In this document: piece after piece, positions 6,752 through 13,377 of the stretch
Layout: every line of letters begins with the position of its first letter
Numbering within the stretch: the first letter of the stretch is position 1
Assembly (NCBI GenBank): GCA_028822945.1
Contig: JAPKCN010000024.1
Coordinates: 1 to 14,738, forward strand
Direction: 5' to 3'
Origin: Porticoccaceae bacterium
GTDB lineage: Bacteria; Pseudomonadota; Gammaproteobacteria; Pseudomonadales; Porticoccaceae
DNA length: 14,738 nucleotides
Position numbers and translations under genes: made by a program
Notes under the pieces: model-generated
Told to the model about the DNA's origin: nothing
What the model saw: the letters and a program-made list of their open reading frames with translations, nothing else
The model's database searches: none

Positions 6752-7924
6752 TTACCCTAGTGCTCCCGAAGCATGCAGCTTTTCTATGGCATCATCATCT
6801 AAATTGAGTTGTTTTAAAATCTGCCGGTTGTGGTAGCCCAGCGGGGCACCGCTATAATTGTAGTTGATTTGAGCGGCCGATAATTTAAATGCAGTACCTA
6901 TTTGACGTTGTTTAGTGCCCTCGAAGGTGTCCACGTCTACCAGCATATCTCGCGCTTGTAATTGGGCATGCTGACAAGCCTCCTCGAAAGTCAATACCGG
7001 TTCCACACAGACATCTTCGCTCGCAAATAGTGACGACCACTGCGCCAGCGTTTTTCTGACAATAATATTTTCTAGCAGCTCTCTTGTAGCCCCTTGCTTA
7101 TTAGTTTGCGAACCTAGCTTGGCCAGACGCGGCTCACCGAGTAGTTTTGCGAGTTCAGTGAGAAATTTTGGTTCTAAGCTACCGATAGATAGATAGCGTC
7201 CATCTGCAGTCTCATAGTAATCGTAAAAGCTACCGCCGTTGAGAGCGCTTGATTGAGCGCGGGGGGCAACGCCTGCGGCCAGATAGCCGGACCCGGCTAA
7301 GCTATTTAGGGCGAACACGCCATCGGTCATACTTACGTCCACAGACTGCCCTTTGTGCGTGACATGTCTATGGTTAACTGCAGCTAAAATCCCTACCAAT
7401 GCATGCATCGCGCCGCCGGCTAGATCGGCGATCTGAACGCCCATAATGGGTGTTCGCTCACCGGTTCGACCAGAGTATCCGTTTACTCCGGCAATCGATA
7501 AATAGTTGATATCATGACCTGCCCGCTGGCTGTAAGGCCCAGTTTGACCATATCCGGTCAATGAGCAGTAGATTAGTCGATGATTGATCTCGCTCAGAGT
7601 CTTGTAGCTCAAGCCGAGTTTATCCATAACACCCGGACGAAATTGTTCTATGACAATATCATAATCGGTGATTAATCTTTTAACGAGTTGTATCGCTTCA
7701 GGGGTCTTAAGATCTAGTGTCATTGAACGTTTGTTACGGTTCAACGTACTGTGCGCAGTCGCTACTCCATTGTCAAAAGGACCTATGGTTCTTACCATGT
7801 CGGCACGACTAGGCGATTCGATATGAACAACATCGGCACCGAGGTCGGCCATGACCATCGTTGCATAGGGACCCGGCAATAATGTGCTAAAATCGAGAAT
7901 TTTTAGATTTGACAGTGCGGTCAT
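6752..7924 (-). CDS. Family III CoA transferase, alpha-methylacyl-CoA racemase-like
   Basis: This CaiB/BaiF-fold enzyme of about 390 residues most resembles alpha-methylacyl-CoA racemase, which inverts the 2-methyl centre of branched acyl-CoAs so that beta-oxidation can proceed, for example on sterol side chains or pristanate. Numbered from the upstream ATG, the motifs are LDFSTLLPGPYATM (20-33), GHDINYLSIAG (146-156) with His147, ADLAGG (176-181) with Asp177, and SLEPKF with Glu261. The His-to-Asp spacing of 30 and the following Glu match the residues recalled for the mycobacterial racemase (126, 156, 241). I chose the ATG at 7924 because the family begins MxxLSxLKxLDFS; an in-frame ATG at 7954 adds ten unconserved residues. 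A TATAAT box at 7963-7958 would place the transcript start near 7951, which also favours 7924. A true CoA transferase remains possible. Confidence 0.88.
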   Translation of the reverse strand: MTALSNLKILDFSTLLPGPYATMVMADLGADVVHIESPSRADMVRTIGPFDNGVATAHSTLNRNKRSMTLDLKTPEAIQLVKRLITDYDIVIEQFRPGVMDKLGLSYKTLSEINHRLIYCSLTGYGQTGPYSQRAGHDINYLSIAGVNGYSGRTGERTPIMGVQIADLAGGAMHALVGILAAVNHRHVTHKGQSVDVSMTDGVFALNSLAGSGYLAAGVAPRAQSSALNGGSFYDYYETADGRYLSIGSLEPKFLTELAKLLGEPRLAKLGSQTNKQGATRELLENIIVRKTLAQWSSLFASEDVCVEPVLTFEEACQHAQLQARDMLVDVDTFEGTKQRQIGTAFKLSAAQINYNYSGAPLGYHNRQILKQLNLDDDAIEKLHASGALG

Positions 7925-7957
7925 GGGTGTTGGATCACAATGGTTAAGGGTCATTGC

Positions 7958-7963
7958 ATTATA
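7958..7963 (-). promoter_or_regulatory. Candidate sigma-70 -10 box for the racemase gene
   Basis: The minus strand reads TATAAT exactly. The hexamer 17 bases further upstream (7981-7986, ATTATT) is a poor -35. Transcription would start near 7951, giving a leader of about 27 bases to the ATG at 7924 and excluding an ATG at 7954 except as a near-leaderless start. Confidence 0.4.
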
Positions 7964-8166
7964 GGGTAAACAGAGGGTTAAATAATTGACTTATTATCAA
8001 GATTGTTTTTGTTTTTGTGATACTAACCGATATGCTCAACTAAAATCCGCAGTCATGCAAGAAATTCCTAAACAGGCCCATAAATTCAGGTAGTTCGCTG
8101 CAAGGTTTTACAAATCTTACAAAGTTCTCTAACATCTCTGTCTTTTGAATTGGTGTGCGTAAATCT

Positions 8167-8784
8167 ATGAATGAGCGGCGATCGACCAACGTAGTTTGGC
8201 ACTCGGGTGATGTGACTCGGAGCGAGCGCGGAAAATTGACTGGACAACAGGGCGTTACTCTGTGGTTTACCGGACTCTCTGGCAGTGGTAAGAGCACCAT
8301 CGCAGTGGCATTGGAGCGGGTTTTGCTGGCGCGCGGTAAGCTGAGTTATCGATTAGACGGCGACAATGTTCGCCTCGGCATTAATAAAAACCTCGGTTTT
8401 AGTGCCGCCGATCGGAGTGAAAATAATCGTCGAATCGGCGAGATATGTAAGCTCTTTGTTGATGCCAGTGTGATTGCGCTAGCAAGTTTTATTAGCCCCT
8501 ATACGGCAGATAGAGATGCGGTTAGAGCGCTTCATCGAGATGCTGGTTTTAGTTTTGTCGAAGTCTTTGTCGATTGTACGTTAGAGGCTGCCGAGCAGCG
8601 CGATCCGAAAGGTTTGTACAAACGCGCACGAAACGGCGAAATTAAGAACTTCACCGGTATTGACGACCCCTATGAGGCACCTGAACAACCCGACATTCAT
8701 CTGCACTCAGACCAGATGAGTGTCGATGAGGAAGTCGACATTATTACCCGATATCTCGAGCAACATACCTTCATAAGCGCTTAG
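8167..8784 (+). CDS. cysC: Adenylylsulfate (APS) kinase
   Basis: This cytoplasmic enzyme phosphorylates APS at the 3' hydroxyl with ATP to give PAPS, the form used by PAPS reductase and sulfotransferases. Counting from the ATG at 8167 (205 residues), the family opening NVVWHSGDVTRSER spans 8-21 and the P-loop GLSGSGKS spans 36-43. YRLDGDNVRLG (61-71), the FISPY strand (108-112) and KGLYKRARNGEIKNFTG (148-164) are the APS-binding and lid regions. All the expected motifs are present and the length is normal. A GTG at 8155 could add four residues, but the ATG fits family lengths better; neither has a strong ribosome binding site. It sits 40 bases ahead of sat, so the two steps of PAPS synthesis are probably co-transcribed. 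Confidence 0.93.
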   Translation: MNERRSTNVVWHSGDVTRSERGKLTGQQGVTLWFTGLSGSGKSTIAVALERVLLARGKLSYRLDGDNVRLGINKNLGFSAADRSENNRRIGEICKLFVDASVIALASFISPYTADRDAVRALHRDAGFSFVEVFVDCTLEAAEQRDPKGLYKRARNGEIKNFTGIDDPYEAPEQPDIHLHSDQMSVDEEVDIITRYLEQHTFISA

Positions 8785-8814
8785 TATTCTGGCCTTGGCC
8801 ATTGAATTGTAAAC

Positions 8815-8827
8815 GGAGTCAGTATTG
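8815..8827 (+). promoter_or_regulatory. Ribosome binding site that fixes a TTG start for sat
   Basis: GGAG (8815-8818) lies six bases before TTG (8825-8827), and the codons that follow encode the conserved family N-terminus. No ATG or GTG start in the same frame would preserve that N-terminus. Confidence 0.75.
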
Positions 8828-10006
8828 ATTAAGCCGCATGGTTCTAAAGTATTAAACCCCTTGTATGTTCGCGATACCCTGCGGCGTGAGCAACTTCTCG
8901 TCGAGGCGCAGCAACTGCCTTCATTACTGCTTAACTCGGCTGCTGCTGCCAATGCGGTTATGTTGGGATCTGGTTATTTTAATCCTCTCGCGGGTTACAT
9001 GAATCTCGCCGATGCGCTCAATTGTGCTGAATATATGCATACAGTAGATGGTTTATTTTGGCCGGTGCCGATTGTTAATATATGTAATGCCAGCGCGGCG
9101 ATTAAAGCGCCGTCAAGAATTGCACTGCGCGATCCTAACGTCGACGGTAATCCGGTGATGGCGATTATGGATGTCGCCATAATAGAGCCGGTTACTGACG
9201 CGCAACTTGAATTTATGGCAACAAAGATTTTTGCCACCTCGGATTTAAATCACCCGGGTGTGGCGACGTTTTTAGGGCTGGGCACGCAACTCGTGTCTGG
9301 TAGGGTTGATGTTTTGTGTTTAAGTTATTTTCAAGCTGATTTTGCAGACACCTTTCAAACCGCCTACGAGATTCGCAGTGAAATTGCCGAGCGAGGCTGG
9401 GAAAAAGTGATCGCTTTTCAAACGCGAAATCCGATGCATCGTGCTCATGAGGAACTTTGCCGCATCGCTATGCAACGACTGAATGCTGATGGCGTTATTG
9501 TGCACATGCTTTTAGGGCGTCTAAAACATGGGGATATTCCTGCAACTGTCCGCGATGACTGTATTCGAAAGATGGTTGAAATCTATTTCCCAAAGAACTC
9601 GGTAATGGTATCTGGCTATGGTTTTGATATGCTATATGCAGGGCCCAGAGAGGCGATTTTACACGCAATTTTTCGTCAAAACATGGGTGCTACACACCTA
9701 ATCGTCGGGCGAGATCATGCCGGTGTTGGTGAGTATTACAGCGCTTTTGCTGCGCAAGAGATATTTGCGCAGCACGTTCCAGCGGGAGCCTTAGAAATTC
9801 AAATATTCTGCGCCGATCATACCGCATACTCAAAAAAACTCGAGCGTGTTGTGATGATGAACGAGGTGGACGATCACGGAAAAGACGACTTTGTTCTATT
9901 GTCTGGCACGGCTGTCAGAGAAATGCTGGCCAATGGCCAATTGCCACCGCCAGAGTTTTCGCGCCCCGAAGTGGCAGATATTCTCATGCGTTACTATCAA
10001 CGATAA
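8825..10006 (+). CDS. sat: Sulfate adenylyltransferase (ATP sulfurylase), single-chain Sat type
   Basis: This 393-residue enzyme joins sulfate and ATP to give APS and pyrophosphate, the first step of sulfate activation. An N-terminal PUA-like domain opens with IKPHGSKVLNPL (2-13). The catalytic domain carries the nucleotide motif QTRNPMHRAHEE (199-210), HGDIPATVR (235-243), GRDHAGVGEYY (295-305) and LSGTAVREML (359-368). This is the homo-oligomeric Sat family, unrelated to the CysD/CysN heterodimer used by Escherichia coli. Translation appears to start at TTG: GGAG lies six bases upstream, the conserved N-terminus begins at the next codon, and the next in-frame ATG would remove about 45 conserved residues. 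It lacks an APS-kinase domain, which is supplied by the adjacent cysC. With cysC just upstream, the product is most likely PAPS for assimilation or sulfation, and not dissimilatory sulfur metabolism. Confidence 0.94.
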   Translation: MIKPHGSKVLNPLYVRDTLRREQLLVEAQQLPSLLLNSAAAANAVMLGSGYFNPLAGYMNLADALNCAEYMHTVDGLFWPVPIVNICNASAAIKAPSRIALRDPNVDGNPVMAIMDVAIIEPVTDAQLEFMATKIFATSDLNHPGVATFLGLGTQLVSGRVDVLCLSYFQADFADTFQTAYEIRSEIAERGWEKVIAFQTRNPMHRAHEELCRIAMQRLNADGVIVHMLLGRLKHGDIPATVRDDCIRKMVEIYFPKNSVMVSGYGFDMLYAGPREAILHAIFRQNMGATHLIVGRDHAGVGEYYSAFAAQEIFAQHVPAGALEIQIFCADHTAYSKKLERVVMMNEVDDHGKDDFVLLSGTAVREMLANGQLPPPEFSRPEVADILMRYYQR

Positions 10007-10083
10007 AATAACCGCTATAGTGATTTAGGTCTGAGAAGTCCACAACATGCTCCCATTAACTAGTGATCTGTCGAGGAAATTAG

Positions 10084-10566
10084 ATGTTGCAATCAGCGAG
10101 ACCGTTTAAAGTATTAGGCGTTCAACAGATAGCTGTTGGAGCCGAGGATAAGAGCAAACTTAAAGACTTTTGGGTTACCTTGCTGGGAATCCCACAAATT
10201 GGTCACTTCGTCAGTGAAAGCGAAAACGTCGACGAGGATATATGCCAGCTGGGAAGTGGAGAGTTTGCCGTTGAAATAGATCTCATGCAGCCTTTGAATC
10301 TCGAACGACGCCCGCGCGTAGACATTCCTGCACTCAATCACATTGGACTTTGGGTCGATGACTTGGCGATTGCTTACCAGTGGTTAGAGCAGCACGGTTT
10401 GCGCTTCACTCCTGGGGGCATTCGTAAAGGCGCTGCTGGCCATGATGTCTGCTTTGTGCACCCCAAGGGCAACGATATGTTTTCGCGCAGTGCGGAGGGG
10501 GTGCTGGTCGAGTTGGTGCAGGCCCCCCAGCGGGTTATTGACGCATACGCGGCACCCGCAGAATAA
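10084..10566 (+). CDS. VOC (glyoxalase/epimerase-fold) family protein
   Basis: This is a 160-residue protein with two beta-alpha-beta-beta-beta modules of the vicinal oxygen chelate superfamily. By arrangement it is nearest to methylmalonyl-CoA epimerase and lactoylglutathione lyase-like proteins. The first module starts at VLGVQQIAVGAED (10-22) and the second at LNHIGLWVDDL (84-94), ending GVLVELVQAP (139-148). Metal ligands by position would be Gln15, Glu64, His86 and Glu143. Most relatives have His at the first position, so the Gln is unusual and makes the reaction uncertain. GAGGAAA lies about five bases before the ATG and is one of the best ribosome binding sites in the window. It stands between sat and the helicase gene with 77- and 113-base gaps and no obvious functional link to either. 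The fold is confident; the substrate is unknown. Confidence 0.82.
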   Translation: MLQSARPFKVLGVQQIAVGAEDKSKLKDFWVTLLGIPQIGHFVSESENVDEDICQLGSGEFAVEIDLMQPLNLERRPRVDIPALNHIGLWVDDLAIAYQWLEQHGLRFTPGGIRKGAAGHDVCFVHPKGNDMFSRSAEGVLVELVQAPQRVIDAYAAPAE

Positions 10567-10679
10567 TCCGATACTATTCGCCATTGCTGCTTTTTGCCTG
10601 TAAACTCGCGACCTTTCAAAACCTGTCGGTCTAGCGAACTATCTGCCGGATACGACCATCGACTGTCGAAAACGAATTT

Positions 10680-12176
10680 ATGGATTTTCAATCTTTAGGG
10701 CTATCTTCCCCTCTGGTAAAGGCCGCAGCAGATCAGGGATATGAGACCGCTACACCGATCCAAGAACAAGCTATCCCAGCGGTCCTCGCGGGGCGCGATG
10801 TGATGGCTGCAGCGCAAACAGGCACTGGTAAAACTGCTGGATTTACTTTGCCTATTCTCGATCGATTAGCGGCGGGCAAGCATGCTCAACCTAACCAGAC
10901 GCGAGCATTAATTCTGACGCCTACGCGGGAGTTGGCTGCTCAGGTAGGGGCTAGCGTTGTAACCTATAGCAAATATTTACAAATCACCTCAACGGTCGTT
11001 TTTGGGGGTGTAAAAATAAATCCTCAAATGATGAAGCTGCGTCGCGGCGTAGATGTCTTAGTCGCTACTCCAGGACGTTTGTTAGATTTGCACAGCCAAA
11101 ATGCCGTGAACTTCGATCGCCTTGAGATGTTGGTGCTAGACGAAGCTGATCGCATGCTCGATATGGGCTTTATACACGACATTAAACGAATTATTTTAAG
11201 CCTTCCGAAGCGCCGTCAGAACTTATTGTTCTCGGCGACTTTTTCTGAGGATATTCGCACCCTTGCCAAGGGCTTAGTTCGCGATCCCGTCGAGATTTCT
11301 GTGAGTCCTCGCAACGCAGCGGCACCCACGGTAACCCAGTGGTTGTGCCCGGTCGACAAAAAACGCAAACCGGCGCTGCTTACACACTTGATTCATCAGC
11401 ATGGTTGGAAGCAAGTGTTGGTGTTTACTAAAACGAAACATGGCGCCAACAAATTAACTAAGCACCTCGAGGCAGAAGGGATAGTTGCCGCGGCCATTCA
11501 CGGTAATAAAAGCCAAGGTGCTAGAACGCGCGCCTTAGCCGGATTTAAAGCTGGCGAGACAAGGGTTCTTGTGGCGACTGATATCGCCGCTCGTGGGCTT
11601 GATATTGAGCAACTTCCGCAGGTCGTTAATTTTGATCTGCCGAATGTTTCTGAGGATTATGTGCATCGTATTGGACGTACGGGGCGAGCAGGTATGAGCG
11701 GCGAGGCAATATCTTTGGTGAGTGCAGATGAAGTAGATCTACTATCGGATATCGAGCGATTGACAAATAAGTTACTGATGCGAGTAGAGGTTGAAGATTT
11801 TGAGCCTGATCAGCGCGTTCCTGAAACGACACTCGGACGCAGAGCAAGTGTTGCAAAGGCACGAAAGCCCCTTAATAGAGAAAGTCAAAAACGCGACAAC
11901 AGTCGTTCTAACCCGCAAAAGAAACGTACTAGTGTTTACGGGCAGGGCCCGACGCCAGGCACCAAGCGCAAAAAAAGTCTTGCTGGTCACTCGTCAGAAC
12001 CGCCAGCAGGCAATAGTGCGAGTGACAAAAATAGCAGGGTTAAGCCCAAGACGGACGGGGCGGCAGCGGGACAAAATAGTCGAGGGAATAATGCATCTGG
12101 AAATCAAACGATCACTCAAAAGCGGACGATAAATACCTCTGGGAATCGCAGTCAATATCGGCGTAGGGATGCCTGA
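10680..12176 (+). CDS. rhlE: DEAD-box ATP-dependent RNA helicase, RhlE type
   Basis: This 498-residue cytoplasmic RNA helicase probably acts in ribosome assembly or RNA turnover. The core (1-375) has all the expected motifs: the Q motif around TPIQEQAIP (25-33), AQTGTGKT (45-52), PTRELA (81-86), ATPGR (129-133), DEAD (154-157), SAT (185-187), ATDIAARGLD (299-308) and HRIGRTGRAG (329-338). The opening FxxLGLxxPLVKAxxxxGY is that of RhlE proteins. The last ~120 residues are a low-complexity tail rich in Lys, Arg, Ser, Asn and Gly, with clusters such as KRKK and QYRRRDA. Such tails are commonly flexible RNA-binding extensions. The ribosome binding site before the ATG is poor; the start is set by homology. 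A hairpin with a T-run follows the stop codon. An RhlB or SrmB assignment is less likely. Confidence 0.92.
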   Translation: MDFQSLGLSSPLVKAAADQGYETATPIQEQAIPAVLAGRDVMAAAQTGTGKTAGFTLPILDRLAAGKHAQPNQTRALILTPTRELAAQVGASVVTYSKYLQITSTVVFGGVKINPQMMKLRRGVDVLVATPGRLLDLHSQNAVNFDRLEMLVLDEADRMLDMGFIHDIKRIILSLPKRRQNLLFSATFSEDIRTLAKGLVRDPVEISVSPRNAAAPTVTQWLCPVDKKRKPALLTHLIHQHGWKQVLVFTKTKHGANKLTKHLEAEGIVAAAIHGNKSQGARTRALAGFKAGETRVLVATDIAARGLDIEQLPQVVNFDLPNVSEDYVHRIGRTGRAGMSGEAISLVSADEVDLLSDIERLTNKLLMRVEVEDFEPDQRVPETTLGRRASVAKARKPLNRESQKRDNSRSNPQKKRTSVYGQGPTPGTKRKKSLAGHSSEPPAGNSASDKNSRVKPKTDGAAAGQNSRGNNASGNQTITQKRTINTSGNRSQYRRRDA

Positions 12177-12200
12177 AAAGGCACCTGGGCACCTTGTTTT

Positions 12201-12223
12201 TGCCGATACTTACGGCACTTTTT
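12201..12223 (+). terminator. Rho-independent terminator-like hairpin after rhlE
   Basis: Arms TGCCG (12201-12205) and CGGCA (12213-12217) surround a 7-base loop and are followed by CTTTTT (12218-12223), 25 bases after the helicase stop codon. The stem is short, so termination may be partial. Confidence 0.5.
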
Positions 12224-12265
12224 ATATTAGTGAGATCAGCAATATAAGTACAAGAGTGACGTGAA

Positions 12266-12766
12266 ATGCGCTTTGATTTAAAAACCGCGTTGTATCGCCC
12301 CGTCCTAAAAATGGCTATGGAGCAGGTTGGGCATGGTCGGCAACTAGGTTTTACCATTACAAAGGTAGCTCGTGGTCGAGTGTCCTTGAGTTACCCTTAT
12401 GATACCAACGCCGTGGGCAATCCAATCACGGGAGCCGTTCACGGTGGTGTTATCGTTAGTTTGCTGGACACTTGTTGCGGTGCCGCGGCGATGAATGTTA
12501 CCGGTCAATTGTCTCTAGCTCCGACTATCGACTTGCGCCTCGACTATATGCACCCCGCGCGACCAAACGCACCTATTTTCGTGTCTGGAACTGCCTATAA
12601 AACCACGTCGGCGGTCATTTTTTGTCGTGGCACGGCTTGGCAGGATGACCAAGAGAACCCTATCGCTCACTGTGTTGCTACGTTTATGCGCTTGCGTATA
12701 GGTAGTGGTGAGCAATTGTCTGGGGTGTTTAAACGCGGTATAAAACGAGTTTTTTTATGGCGGTAA
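12266..12766 (+). CDS. PaaI-like hotdog-fold acyl-CoA thioesterase (copy 1)
   Basis: This 166-residue member of the PaaI/YbdB-like hotdog thioesterases should hydrolyse acyl-CoA or aryl-CoA thioesters to free acid and CoA in the cytoplasm. The signature GNPITGAVHGGVIVSLLD lies at 51-68, with His59-Gly60-Gly61 shaping the thioester pocket and Asp68 as the likely catalytic acid on the central helix. The strand TIDLRLDYMHPA follows at about 88-99, as in the family. About 45 residues precede the signature, normal for the group. GAGTGA lies about 10 bases before the ATG. It is followed after only 21 bases by a second, diverged hotdog gene on the same strand, and the pair is probably one transcript lying between the helicase terminator and htpG. 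The substrate is not evident. Confidence 0.88.
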   Translation: MRFDLKTALYRPVLKMAMEQVGHGRQLGFTITKVARGRVSLSYPYDTNAVGNPITGAVHGGVIVSLLDTCCGAAAMNVTGQLSLAPTIDLRLDYMHPARPNAPIFVSGTAYKTTSAVIFCRGTAWQDDQENPIAHCVATFMRLRIGSGEQLSGVFKRGIKRVFLWR

Positions 12767-12787
12767 TAATAGCTTGGTGTAAATGCG

Positions 12788-13273
12788 ATGAATCTGCCTG
12801 ATACGTCGCTGGGCGCGGTCGCGACAGATACGGCTGGCCATACCGAATTGCAGGCCTGCGCGATTGCCGCCCGGCAGCAATGCAGACCGCAGCTATTGCT
12901 AGATTTTATTCCATACAGCAGTTTTATAGGTGCTCAAGCCAAAATATCCGATGGTATTGTGTTGTACTGGTTGGAGCCTCGTCGTTCGAATATTGGTAAT
13001 CCGACGTTGCCGGCGATACATGGAGGTGTAATCGGTGGTTTTTTGGAGTTGTCCGCTAGTATTGAGTTGCTCTACAATTTTGGCCTCAACACACTTCCCA
13101 AAACCATAGATTTTTCACTCGATTATTTACGCCCAGGGCATTATCAAACGCTTTACGCCAGTTGTCGGATTCTGCGTAAGGGTAACCAGCTGGTAAATGC
13201 ATCGATTACTGCATGGCAGATCGACGTCGATCTGCCCGTGGCAACAGCGCGCTGTCATTTTCTGATAAATTAA
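12788..13273 (+). CDS. PaaI-like hotdog-fold thioesterase (copy 2, diverged)
   Basis: This 161-residue hotdog protein is built like its upstream neighbour. The signature GNPTLPAIHGGVIGGFLE lies at 70-87, with His78-Gly79-Gly80 matching the thioester-pocket motif, and TIDFSLDYLRPG follows at about 107-118. The usual catalytic Asp on the central helix is Glu87 here. Many hotdog thioesterases do use Glu, so activity is plausible but substrate or rate may differ. The pair probably arose by an old duplication, since they share the motif layout but little sequence outside it. They may form a heteromer, because hotdog enzymes work as dimers or tetramers with active sites at the interface. No good ribosome binding site is seen before the ATG, so expression may depend on translation of the gene 21 bases upstream. 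Confidence 0.83.
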   Translation: MNLPDTSLGAVATDTAGHTELQACAIAARQQCRPQLLLDFIPYSSFIGAQAKISDGIVLYWLEPRRSNIGNPTLPAIHGGVIGGFLELSASIELLYNFGLNTLPKTIDFSLDYLRPGHYQTLYASCRILRKGNQLVNASITAWQIDVDLPVATARCHFLIN

Positions 13274-13297
13274 TCCATCCCATGAGAGTGGCTAGAG

Positions 13298-13325
13298 GTT
13301 GATTTTTATTGTTCTGGCCCCATTT
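13298..13325 (+). promoter_or_regulatory. Candidate sigma-32 (heat-shock) promoter of htpG
   Basis: CCCCATTT (13318-13325) matches the sigma-32 -10 consensus, and GTTGAT (13298-13303) resembles the CTTGAA -35 element, with a 14-base spacer. Transcription would start near 13331, giving a leader of roughly 45 bases. Heat-shock control of htpG is well known in gammaproteobacteria. The -35 match is partial. Confidence 0.6.
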
Positions 13326-13377
13326 CTGGATAATAAGATAATAAACAACTAACTAATGCCTAGGAGCGTTATAGCAT

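Noticed and set aside
7986..8014. Possible cysC promoter starting with TTGACT
   Set aside because: The -35 hexamer is good, but the hexamer 17 bases on (TTGTTT) is a poor -10 and no better spacing was found.
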